DNA of 7,058 nucleotides. Origin: Anthropogastromicrobium chipingensis_A (lineage in GTDB: Bacteria > Bacillota > Clostridia > Lachnospirales > Lachnospiraceae). Both the position numbers and the translations under genes were made by a program. Every line of letters begins with the position of its first letter. Position 1 is the stretch's first letter. Below are positions 1-5,460 of this stretch, piece after piece. The stretch is taken from assembly GCA_963605535.1 (NCBI GenBank), contig CAVCXB010000158.1, forward strand, positions 1-7,058. The letters are read 5' to 3'. The notes beneath the pieces were generated by a model. The model ran no database searches. It worked only from the letters and a program-made list of their open reading frames with translations, and had not been told where the DNA came from.

Positions 1-51
1 TTTATCGTTTCTTTAATAGTACAACAAAATGGTTGAAAAAGCCATCCTTTC

Positions 52-74
52 CGTAAGAAAAATGTAAAGTTAAT
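52..74 (+). promoter_or_regulatory. Operator-like GTAAGA direct repeat (weak copy)
   Basis: CGTAAGA at 52-58 begins an 11-bp direct repeat, GTAAGAAAAAT (53-63) followed by GTAAAGTTAAT (64-74), directly upstream of the -35 box at 79. Related tandem repeats lie at 2686-2722 and 6529-6547. Direct repeats spaced by one helical turn next to a -35 box are typical of OmpR-family response regulators, and the core resembles the TCGTANGAAA-type boxes described for VanR-like regulators. The assignment is inference; the second half-site is degenerate. Confidence 0.35.
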
Positions 75-78
75 ATGC

Positions 79-106
79 TTGCAAAATAAAAAAAGTCTGA
101 TATATT
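79..106 (+). promoter_or_regulatory. Sigma-A-type promoter for small peptide and likely downstream operon
   Basis: TTGCAA (79-84) and TATATT (101-106) are separated by 16 bp, giving predicted initiation near 113. It lies 44 nt upstream of the start codon of the 34-codon ORF at 150. No obvious terminator separates it from the peptidase genes at 452 and 841, so it may drive all three. Confidence 0.55.
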
Positions 107-149
107 AAAAGTAACAAGCGTTGTGCAAAAATAAAAGGAAGTGTCGCGT

Positions 150-254
150 ATGTTGTCAGCATTTATCTTGGCAGTTTTCGTGATTACACTTGGCACATTT
201 TTGTGGTATGGGTGGAAAAAACAGAAATTCGGTGAACACTACGGAATTTACTGA
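150..254 (+). CDS. Small single-span membrane peptide, 34 aa, function unknown
   Basis: An ATG at 150 follows an AGGAAG ribosome binding site (136-141) at 8-nt spacing and a good promoter at 79-106, which supports real translation despite the size. Residues 2-20 are almost wholly hydrophobic (LSAFILAVFVITLGTFLWY) and can cross the membrane once. The tail from residue 21 is polar and basic (GWKKQKFGEHYGIY), so the positive-inside rule suggests a cytoplasmic C-terminus. I do not recognise a family. The layout resembles small accessory membrane subunits, but nothing in the sequence names a partner. It is the first gene of a possible operon with the peptidases downstream, separated from them by 197 nt that includes the 9-bp repeat tract. 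Confidence 0.55.
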   Translation: MLSAFILAVFVITLGTFLWYGWKKQKFGEHYGIY

Positions 255-329
255 CTTCCAATAACCTTCCGGCAGCATATATCCCTTGCGAAATTCCCAC
301 ATATGCGGTAAGATAATCTTGTAGTGATG

Positions 330-437
330 GAAGCACAGAGATCATAGAGATTAGAAAGATTAGAAAGATTAGAAAGATCATAAAGATCACAAAAATCATA
401 GAGATTACAAAGAATGCAGAAATCACAGACAGCACAG
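330..437 (+). repeat. Degenerate 9-bp tandem repeat, about 12 units
   Basis: Successive 9-mers starting at 339 read AGATCATAG, then AGATTAGAA three times, AGATCATAA, AGATCACAA, AAATCATAG, AGATTACAA, AGAATGCAG, AAATCACAG and ACAGCACAG, with a further related unit at 330. Three central copies (348-374) are identical and divergence rises towards both edges, as expected for an ageing slippage array. The tract is purine-rich on the plus strand and ends just before the AAAGGGAG ribosome binding site of the gene at 452. The frame continuous with that gene is open from 317 and would encode an Ile-x-Lys/Glu triplet pattern, but it contains no ATG, GTG or TTG. Confidence 0.85.
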
Positions 438-451
438 AAAGGGAGACTGCC

Positions 452-844
452 ATGGAGTATGACAGATTTCAGGAAATCCTGCAGGAAGAGGCACAGAAGA
501 TACCGGAAAAGTTCTATGAGGGACTTAACGGTGGCGTGATCATCTCAGAGGAGACCAAGCTAAGCCCCTATGCGCAGAATCACGACTTGTATATCGCAGG
601 CCAATATCTGCGCAGTTATCAGATGGGAAAACAGATCGTGATTTATTACGGAAGCATGATGCGTCTGTTCGGCTATATGGACGAAGAAGGAATGCGTCGT
701 GAGATTGCGCGTGTGCTGCGCCACGAACTGAAACACCACATAGAAGGGCGTGCGGGGCTTCGATCTCTTGAAAAATGGGATGAGGAGCAGATCACAAACT
801 ACCTGCAGAGAGGTTTTTGTGCGGAAAGGAAGAAAGAAAAATGA
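452..844 (+). CDS. Small zincin-like metallopeptidase family protein
   Basis: This 130-residue protein carries HELKHHIEGR at residues 91-100, an HExxH zinc-binding motif with E92 as the presumed catalytic base. It is preceded by an amphipathic helix (MRREIARVLR) as in small zincins. Its length and the position of the motif near the C-terminus fit the short bacterial 'zincin-like' metallopeptidase families, although I cannot separate these families by eye and the third zinc ligand is not obvious. No signal peptide or membrane segment is visible, so it is probably cytosolic. The start is ATG 452, with AAAGGGAG at 438-445 about 6 nt upstream. Its TGA overlaps the ATG of the M3 peptidase gene (ATGA, 841-844), which implies translational coupling and a shared role in peptide turnover; that role is inference. 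Confidence 0.75.
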   Translation: MEYDRFQEILQEEAQKIPEKFYEGLNGGVIISEETKLSPYAQNHDLYIAGQYLRSYQMGKQIVIYYGSMMRLFGYMDEEGMRREIARVLRHELKHHIEGRAGLRSLEKWDEEQITNYLQRGFCAERKKEK

Positions 845-2598
845 ATCAGGAATGGTCATTGGACGTATTGTATCATGGATACGAAGATCCGAAGTTTGAC
901 GAGGATATGAAGACACTTGAGAGCAAGGTTGCCGAAATGAAAGAAAAGATCGAGGCAGCAAAGAAGCTCGACCCGGTAAAAGGACTGGAGACTTGTATTG
1001 GACTTCAGGAGGAGATGGCAGCATTAGCGAGCCGTCTGGGTGAATTTATTTCTTTAAAGGGTTCTGTCAATACATCCGACAGCAAGACAAATGATATGGG
1101 TGCGCGTTTTGATCGTATCATGGCAAATCAGACAGGAGCAAGAGTTGCATTCTGCAAGTATATTTCCTCTATTGAAAATCTGGACGAAGTAATTGCACAG
1201 AGCAGCCTGCTGACTGAGTATAGCTACTATCTGACACAGATTCAGAAGAACGCATCCCATATGCTTTCTGACGAGATGGAAGATCTCATCGCACATATGG
1301 ACATCACCGGAGGCGGCGCATGGGGCAAGCTGTTTGATTATCTGACCTCCTCTGTAAAGGTTGATTACGAAGGAAAGACCATTACCCTTCCGGCTGTCCG
1401 GAATCTGGCTACCAGCGAGGATAAGGAAGTAAGAAAGAAGGCATATGAGGCCGAGCTTGCAAGCTACGATAAGATTGCCGATTCCATCGCATTTGCTTTA
1501 AATAACATCAAGGGACAGGTATCTATGCTTTCCGCAAAGAGAGGCTATGAGAGTCCACTTGCCATGACACTTGATCAGTGCTGCATGAAGCAGGAGACAC
1601 TCGATGCTATGTTTACCGCGATGCGCGAGTATTTGCCGAAATTCTGGGAGTATTTAAAGGCAAAGGCAAAGTATCTTGGTTATGAGGGTGGACTGCCGTG
1701 GTACGATATGTTTGCTCCAGTTGGAAAGATGAAGTCCAACTATACCGCAGAGACAGCACGCGATACACTGGTAGAAAACTTCAGTCATTTCTCAACAGAG
1801 TTGTCCGATATGATGGCACGCGCTTTTGCAGAGAGCTGGATTGATTTCTATCCGCACGAAGGCAAAGTTGGCGGTGCATTCTGCGCAAATGTGACAACCG
1901 AAAAGCAGAGCCGTATCCTTACAAACTTTAACGGCTCCTTCGATTCTGTTGTAACACTTGCTCATGAGCTCGGTCATGCATTCCACAATCAGCAGATCTT
2001 TGAAAATCGCATTTTAAATCAGGATTATTCCATGCCAGTAGCAGAGACTGCATCCACATTCAATGAGACTCATTTTATGCTGAGTGCTTATCATAAGTCC
2101 AATGATCCGCAGGAAAAACTTGCGATTCTCGAAAATCTGCTGTCTGGAACTACACAGATTATCTGTGACATCTACTCCAGATTTTTATTTGAGGATGCGG
2201 TATTCCACAAGTGCGAGTCTCAGTTCTTAATGACAGATGATCTCAAGAAAATCATGCTCGATGCACAGAAGCAGGCATACGGCGATGGCCTTGACCAGAC
2301 AAAGCTTCATCCATATATGTGGACCTGCAAAGGCCATTATTATTCCTCAGGCTTAAGTTATTATAACTTCCCGTATGCATTCGGTGGTCTGTTTGCAATG
2401 GGTCTGTATACTCAGTTCCAGAACGAGGGCGAAAGCTTTGTTCCGAAGTATAAGGCACTGCTAAAGGCAACTGCTACCTGCTCCGTAGAGGATACCGCAA
2501 AGATGGCAGACATCGACCTGACAAAGCCAGACTTCTGGAGAAGCAGTCTTGAAACCTTCGCAAAGCTGATCGATGAGTATGTGGCACTGATCGGATAA
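841..2598 (+). CDS. pepF: M3-family oligoendopeptidase F-like zinc metallopeptidase
   Basis: This 585-residue protein probably cleaves short peptides in the cytosol. HELGHAFH at residues 375-382 supplies two zinc ligands (H375, H379) and the catalytic E376. The downstream AETASTFNE supplies E402 as the likely third ligand, at the spacing seen in M3 peptidases. A C-terminal block, GHYYSSGLSYYNFPYAF (from residue 498), matches the conserved His/Tyr substrate-binding segment of the family (H499, Y507/Y508). Length and all-helical character fit the PepF/M3 clade of about 590-600 residues, and no signal peptide is visible. ATG 841 is preferred over an in-frame TTG at 817 because AAAGGAAG (825-832) sits 8 nt before it and it overlaps the upstream stop as ATGA. 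No strong terminator follows immediately; the next one is at 2905-2933. Confidence 0.93.
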   Translation: MNQEWSLDVLYHGYEDPKFDEDMKTLESKVAEMKEKIEAAKKLDPVKGLETCIGLQEEMAALASRLGEFISLKGSVNTSDSKTNDMGARFDRIMANQTGARVAFCKYISSIENLDEVIAQSSLLTEYSYYLTQIQKNASHMLSDEMEDLIAHMDITGGGAWGKLFDYLTSSVKVDYEGKTITLPAVRNLATSEDKEVRKKAYEAELASYDKIADSIAFALNNIKGQVSMLSAKRGYESPLAMTLDQCCMKQETLDAMFTAMREYLPKFWEYLKAKAKYLGYEGGLPWYDMFAPVGKMKSNYTAETARDTLVENFSHFSTELSDMMARAFAESWIDFYPHEGKVGGAFCANVTTEKQSRILTNFNGSFDSVVTLAHELGHAFHNQQIFENRILNQDYSMPVAETASTFNETHFMLSAYHKSNDPQEKLAILENLLSGTTQIICDIYSRFLFEDAVFHKCESQFLMTDDLKKIMLDAQKQAYGDGLDQTKLHPYMWTCKGHYYSSGLSYYNFPYAFGGLFAMGLYTQFQNEGESFVPKYKALLKATATCSVEDTAKMADIDLTKPDFWRSSLETFAKLIDEYVALIG

Positions 2599-2665
2599 AA
2601 ATGCGTTGATAAAAAATGGGAGGCATAGGAAAAAAGACCGAGAAAAGTGAGGAAACCTGTCATTT

Positions 2666-2680
2666 AATAAATTATTTATT
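2666..2680. repeat. AT-rich palindrome AATAAAT-T-ATTTATT
   Basis: A perfect 7+1+7 bp inverted repeat followed by T3AATAA lies between the pepF stop and the TAAG array. It could be a weak AT hairpin terminator for pepF or an UP-like or bent A/T element for the promoter downstream. Neither role is established. Confidence 0.5.
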
Positions 2681-2685
2681 TTTAA

Positions 2686-2722
2686 TAAGGGTTTGGTAAG
2701 AATTCGTAAGATTTCTTTAAGG
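2686..2722 (+). promoter_or_regulatory. Helically phased TAAG array, OmpR-family-like operator
   Basis: TAAG starts at 2686, 2697, 2707 and 2718 (steps of 11, 10 and 11 bp), so all four copies face the same side of the helix. The two central units, GTAAGAATTC (2696-2705) and GTAAGATTTC (2706-2715), are near-perfect 10-bp direct repeats. The core AAGAATTCGTAAGA (2698-2711) recurs exactly at 6531-6544. The array lies about 50-85 bp before a predicted start site near 2771, a position suited to activation. The regulator is unknown. Confidence 0.5.
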
Positions 2723-2735
2723 CAGTGGTCAAAAT

Positions 2736-2764
2736 TTGGACACAAATACCCGGTATGATATAGA
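2736..2764 (+). promoter_or_regulatory. Possible promoter of short structured transcript
   Basis: TTGGAC (2736-2741) and TATAGA (2759-2764) are separated by 17 bp; an overlapping TATGAT (2754-2759) is an alternative -10. Both boxes deviate from consensus, which fits a promoter helped by the TAAG array just upstream. Predicted initiation is near 2771. Confidence 0.35.
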
Positions 2765-2817
2765 CAAAGCTTAGATGAAAGCTTTTGAAGCAGCCAGACA
2801 GGAACGTGAGGCTGTGG

Positions 2818-2904
2818 ATGAAACAAACAGGTTTGCATTTTATGCCACAGGCAGACAAAAACATCAAGCCGGGTGAGTTACCGGCAGCCCTCCCCCTTTT
2901 TTAG
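2818..2904 (+). CDS. Possible 28-aa small ORF ending at the terminator
   Basis: An ATG at 2818 lies 6 nt after GTGAGG (2806-2811), a modest ribosome binding site. The frame ends with TAG at 2902-2904, immediately before the terminator stem that starts at 2905. The encoded peptide is polar with a Pro/Leu-rich end (PGELPAALPLF) and matches no family I know. A ribosome at the stop codon would cover the terminator, so a leader-peptide role is conceivable. An open frame of this length is also easily found by chance, so the call is tentative. Confidence 0.2.
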   Translation: MKQTGLHFMPQADKNIKPGELPAALPLF

Positions 2905-2933
2905 TACCCCAGCAGAAGCTGGGGTATTTTTTT
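2905..2933 (+). terminator. Strong intrinsic terminator
   Basis: TACCCCAGC (2905-2913) pairs perfectly with GCTGGGGTA (2918-2926) around an AGAA loop, followed by seven T residues (2927-2933). It ends the pepF transcript and/or the short structured RNA and insulates the downstream gene. Confidence 0.95.
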
Positions 2934-2979
2934 GTGCAACAGGTTACTCACGGTACCCACGTTTCTGACCATTGTTCAC

Positions 2980-3008
2980 TTTACATTCCGCCTCATTTGT
3001 GCTAAAGT
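2980..3008 (+). promoter_or_regulatory. Extended -10 promoter for LTA-synthase-type gene
   Basis: TTTACA (2980-2985) is followed after 17 bp by TAAAGT (3003-3008), preceded by TGC (3000-3002), which makes an extended -10. It lies after the terminator, and predicted initiation near 3015 would leave a leader of about 75 nt before ATG 3089. Confidence 0.5.
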
Positions 3009-3088
3009 ATGGAGTGTTTTTATTGCCTGTGATGATTCAGGCGACAGGCGAATACTTCGTCAAAAAGAATGAAGGAGAAAGAAGAGTA

Positions 3089-5071
3089 ATGAGTTTTAAG
3101 GAGAAGGCCGCTTCCTGGCGGCAGGAGGTACATATCGGCAAGACAAAACCGCGTTTGATCAAGGCTGCGATCTTACTTGTATGCTTTGCAGTTCTCATCG
3201 GTATGGCCTGGTATTACAGCGAATTTTCTGCAAAAGACCTTGCGATTCTTGCAGGACTTTGTGTGCTGACACTTGCAATTTATCTGATTGATATGCCTGT
3301 GCATCCAATAATCCGCGCATTATTTGCGCTGGTGATCCCGTTGGGCTGCTTTTATACATTTGAGACATTGACACACCAGATGAGTACCATGATCGATCTG
3401 GCAAAGCAGCTTAATATTGCCTTTTATTATTGGCTGTTTCTGTTTGTATTTTTTATTGCCGGACGAACCAGCATTTCCATGGGAATCTGTGTATCGTTAA
3501 TCGCGGCGATCGGTGTTGGCAACTATTTCGTTGTTCTGTTTCGTTCCAACCCGATTGTGCCGTGGGATATTTATTCCCTCGAGACCGCAATGAGCGTAGC
3601 TGATAACTATGTCTTTTCCGTAGACTGGGCGCTCGCAGAGCACATCGCAATGTTTTTACTAATGTTAATCGTTGGCGTGCGCACCAATCTTCGCATAAAC
3701 AAAAAGATTCTGCGCCCGATTCTGACAGTTGCAATGTGCGTTCCGGCTTATTTTTATGTTTCCTACTTATGGCAGGATAACTTAGAGCGAAATACCGGAT
3801 TAAACGATACCTTATTCAATGCCAAATATATGCACAGCAAGGATGGCTTCTTTGTTTCATTCATTCTGGATATCCATTTTCTTCAGATTGAGGAGCCAGG
3901 CAATTATTCCGATGAGTATGCACTTTCGCTGTTAAATGAGCAGGAGGTTGAAGAGGTCGAGACACCGGAGGAACTGCCGGATATTATTGCGATCATGGAT
4001 GAGACCTTTTCCGACCCGGCAGTGCTTGGCGAGTTTGAGACAAACAAAGACTACATGCCATTTGTCCACAGCATTTTAAATGGAGAGGTAGCCAATACCA
4101 TTAGTGGTTACACTTGTGTATCCGTATTGGGCGGAAACACCGCAAACTCCGAGTTCGAGTTTTTGACTGGAAACTCCATGGCATTCTTCCCGAACGGTTC
4201 CGTACCGTATTTGCAGTACATCCGCGATGGTGTCAGCTCAATTGTCACCCAGTTAAATGATTACGGCTATACCACATACGGTACCCATCCGTATCGTGCA
4301 AAGGGATGGAATCGTGAGTTCATTTATGATTTAATGGGATTTGATTTCCGTTTCTTCCAGGGAAGCTTCCCGTTTGAGGATAAGCTGCGTAATTATGTTT
4401 CTGATGAGGCCGATTTCAAGAGCATCCTCGAGTGGCGTGACAATACAGATGGACCGTTCTTCATGTTCAATGTCACGATGCAGAACCACAGCAACTACGG
4501 CGGTGATTTTGATAACTTTGATCCGCAGATTACAGCAAAATTTCAGAATACGCTGTCCAATAAATATTTGAACAAATATTTGTCTTTGATGTACGAGACC
4601 GATCAGGATGTGGCAGAGCTTTTAAGCGAGTTGTCCCAGTCTGACCGCAAAACGATTGTCGTATTCTTTGGCGATCATCAGCCAAACGATTATGTTGTTC
4701 GCCCGATCTACAAGGAATATGGCCTTGATTTTGACAATCAGACCTACGAGCAACAGCAGCAGCGCCAGAAGACACCGTTCTTCATCTGGGCAAATTATGA
4801 CATCGAAGAACAGACAAATGTTGAGATCAGCCTGAATTACCTGAATATTTTGCTGTTTGAGACCGCCGGACTTCAGCTCGATGAATATCAGACTTTCCGC
4901 AAACATCTGTGGCAGGGCGAGATTCCGATGATGAATGCAGTCGGCTATAAGAATGCAGACGGCGAGCTGGTGGAGTATGACGATGCGCCGGAGAATATTC
5001 AGAACCTTTTGAATGAGTATCAGAACATTCAGTATTACCGCATGGAGCGTGAGTACTCGAAGAAAAAGTGA
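3089..5071 (+). CDS. LTA synthase/phosphoglycerol transferase-type membrane sulfatase-fold enzyme
   Basis: This 660-residue membrane protein has seven hydrophobic segments (about 23-43, 49-67, 72-90, 108-125, 128-151, 180-197, 207-227) followed by a large domain that would face outside. The domain keeps the LtaS/MdoB-type alkaline-phosphatase-fold active site: E305 in MDETFSD, the nucleophile T351 in GGNTANSEF, H467 in QNHSNYGG, and D529-H530 in FFGDHQPND. Known members move glycerol-phosphate from phosphatidylglycerol to build lipoteichoic acid or modify glycans; the exact acceptor cannot be read here. S. aureus LtaS has five TM segments, so this is a related subfamily. The start ATG 3089 has AAGGAG at 3072-3077; an in-frame TTG at 2972 has no such site and lies upstream of the predicted start of transcription. 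The last 245 nt overlap the spoIIID frame on the other strand. Confidence 0.9.
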   Translation: MSFKEKAASWRQEVHIGKTKPRLIKAAILLVCFAVLIGMAWYYSEFSAKDLAILAGLCVLTLAIYLIDMPVHPIIRALFALVIPLGCFYTFETLTHQMSTMIDLAKQLNIAFYYWLFLFVFFIAGRTSISMGICVSLIAAIGVGNYFVVLFRSNPIVPWDIYSLETAMSVADNYVFSVDWALAEHIAMFLLMLIVGVRTNLRINKKILRPILTVAMCVPAYFYVSYLWQDNLERNTGLNDTLFNAKYMHSKDGFFVSFILDIHFLQIEEPGNYSDEYALSLLNEQEVEEVETPEELPDIIAIMDETFSDPAVLGEFETNKDYMPFVHSILNGEVANTISGYTCVSVLGGNTANSEFEFLTGNSMAFFPNGSVPYLQYIRDGVSSIVTQLNDYGYTTYGTHPYRAKGWNREFIYDLMGFDFRFFQGSFPFEDKLRNYVSDEADFKSILEWRDNTDGPFFMFNVTMQNHSNYGGDFDNFDPQITAKFQNTLSNKYLNKYLSLMYETDQDVAELLSELSQSDRKTIVVFFGDHQPNDYVVRPIYKEYGLDFDNQTYEQQQQRQKTPFFIWANYDIEEQTNVEISLNYLNILLFETAGLQLDEYQTFRKHLWQGEIPMMNAVGYKNADGELVEYDDAPENIQNLLNEYQNIQYYRMEREYSKKK

Positions 5072-5327
5072 CATCCTCTGCGTGGTGGCGATACTTTTCA
5101 CGTGTCGCCAAACCACCGCGGATATGCCGCTCTGATTTATTGATATCAAGAATAATCCGTGTCTGAAAAGCCAGGCGCGGATTTATTTGTATCAGGCGTT
5201 GGGTCACATCCTTGTGGACCGTGGACTTGCTGACACCGAATTGACGGGCGGTCTGGCGCACCGTGGCGCTGTTGTCAACGATGTAGTGGGCAATGTTAAT
5301 GGCGCGTTCCTCTATGTAATCTCTCAT
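4827..5327 (-). CDS. spoIIID: Sporulation regulator SpoIIID with unusual antisense C-terminal extension
   Basis: Residues 1-80 match SpoIIID closely: MRDYIEERA at the start, the helix-turn-helix GVSKSTVHKDVTQRL (31-45), INPRLA (48-53), and the basic C-terminal segment SERHIRGGLATREKY (65-79). SpoIIID is a mother-cell DNA-binding regulator that activates and represses sigma-E and sigma-K genes. The protein is usually about 80-95 residues, but this frame has no stop there and continues to residue 166, antisense to the end of the LTA-synthase-type gene. The added half is rich in Ser, His, Thr and Arg with no domain, as expected for an antisense shadow, so the normal stop was probably lost or mis-sequenced. 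The start CAT at 5325-5327 has GAGG on the minus strand (5336-5333), 5 nt away, and a sigma-E-like promoter upstream. Because of the long overlap, automatic callers may miss this gene. The core identification is firm; the true 3' end is not. Confidence 0.9.
   Translation of the reverse strand: MRDYIEERAINIAHYIVDNSATVRQTARQFGVSKSTVHKDVTQRLIQINPRLAFQTRIILDINKSERHIRGGLATREKYRHHAEDVTFSSSTHAPCGNTECSDTHSKGSEYSPAHRHTPPARRLHSYSRLHSSSESRPATDVCGKSDIHRAEVRRSQTAKYSGNSG
5080..5119. repeat. Strong hairpin at convergent gene ends
   Basis: GCGTGGTGGCGA (5080-5091) pairs with TCGCCAAACCACCGC (5105-5119) as 5+5+2 bp with a two-base AA bulge and a one-base bulge, around a 13-nt loop. It begins 8 nt after the LTA-synthase stop and lies inside spoIIID codons for GGLATREKYRHH. 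It has no adjacent T run on the plus strand. On the minus strand TTTTT follows about 12 nt later (5067-5063). It may terminate or stabilise either transcript. Confidence 0.5.
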
Positions 5328-5353
5328 GCAAACCTCAAAATGATCTGTTTTTA

Positions 5354-5381
5354 CAATGTATGCGTGGACAAAAAAGATATG
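5354..5381 (-). promoter_or_regulatory. Sigma-E-type promoter of spoIIID
   Basis: On the minus strand CATATC (5381-5376) and CATACATTG (5362-5354) are separated by 13 bp. They match the mother-cell sigma-E consensus (-35 like CATATT, -10 like CATACAnTA) known from Bacillus and clostridia. Predicted initiation near 5346 leaves a leader of about 19 nt that contains the GAGG ribosome binding site. B. subtilis spoIIID is also sigma-E dependent. Confidence 0.75.
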
Positions 5382-5393
5382 AAAGTTTAAAAT
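5365..5393 (+). promoter_or_regulatory. Sigma-A-type promoter of cutC-family gene
   Basis: TGGACA (5365-5370) and TAAAAT (5388-5393) are separated by 17 bp, each one base from consensus. A perfect TATAAT at 5402-5407 is an alternative -10 with a poor -35. The boxes interleave with the divergent spoIIID promoter, so polymerase could not occupy both at once. Confidence 0.6.
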
Positions 5394-5460
5394 AAAGATG
5401 CTATAATAAAGAAACTATAGTGTATAAAGTATATAAAAATACCAAGGAAAGGGAAAAAAC

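Larger units (their letters stand above)
2766..2933 (+). ncRNA. Candidate structured small RNA or leader ending at intrinsic terminator
   Basis: No tRNA, rRNA or riboswitch class that I know fits this stretch. It contains several hairpins in series: AAAGCTT (2766-2772) with AAGCTTT (2779-2785); CAGCC (2791-2795) with GGCTG (2810-2814); GCCGG (2869-2873) with CCGGC (2881-2885); and the terminator at 2905-2926. GTGAGTTACC (2873-2882) could instead pair, 9 of 10, with GGTTACTCAC at 2942-2951 beyond the terminator. If transcribed from the promoter at 2736-2764, the product would be about 160 nt. Because the LTA-synthase-type gene has its own promoter after the terminator, this could be a free-standing sRNA, an attenuated leader, or simply the 3' UTR of pepF. 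Confidence 0.35.

Noticed and set aside
330..437. CRISPR or iteron origin
   Set aside because: Units are contiguous 9-mers without spacers and increasingly degenerate; there is no cas or replication gene.
184..453. Minus-strand 89-codon open frame with a strongly hydrophobic Phe/Leu/Ile repeat
   Set aside because: The hydrophobic pattern is the reverse translation of the 9-bp repeat, and the frame overlaps the well-supported small peptide ORF; it has no convincing promoter or ribosome binding site.
817..840. Upstream TTG start for the M3 peptidase
   Set aside because: ATG 841 has a better placed ribosome binding site and the ATGA overlap; the extension lies inside the previous gene.
2775..2876. 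33-codon ORF starting at ATG 2775
   Set aside because: No ribosome binding site and the start lies only a few bases from the predicted transcription start, inside a hairpin loop.
2766..2933. Known riboswitch (FMN, TPP, cobalamin, glycine, c-di-GMP, ZTP), SRP RNA or 6S RNA
   Set aside because: None of the conserved core sequences I know for these classes is visible.
2972..3088. N-terminal extension of the LTA-synthase-type protein from TTG 2972
   Set aside because: No ribosome binding site, upstream of the predicted transcription start; ATG 3089 has AAGGAG and precedes a normal N-terminus.
4622..5149. Minus-strand 175-codon open frame under the LTA-synthase gene
   Set aside because: Shadow of the conserved plus-strand coding sequence, and it starts inside spoIIID in another frame.
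5364..5373. SpoIIID autoregulatory site in its own promoter (GGACAA-like)
   Set aside because: It only partly fits the short degenerate SpoIIID consensus, and such matches are common by chance.
5187..5390. Plus-strand 67-codon ORF upstream of cutC
   Set aside because: Antisense to conserved SpoIIID codons, with no ribosome binding site.
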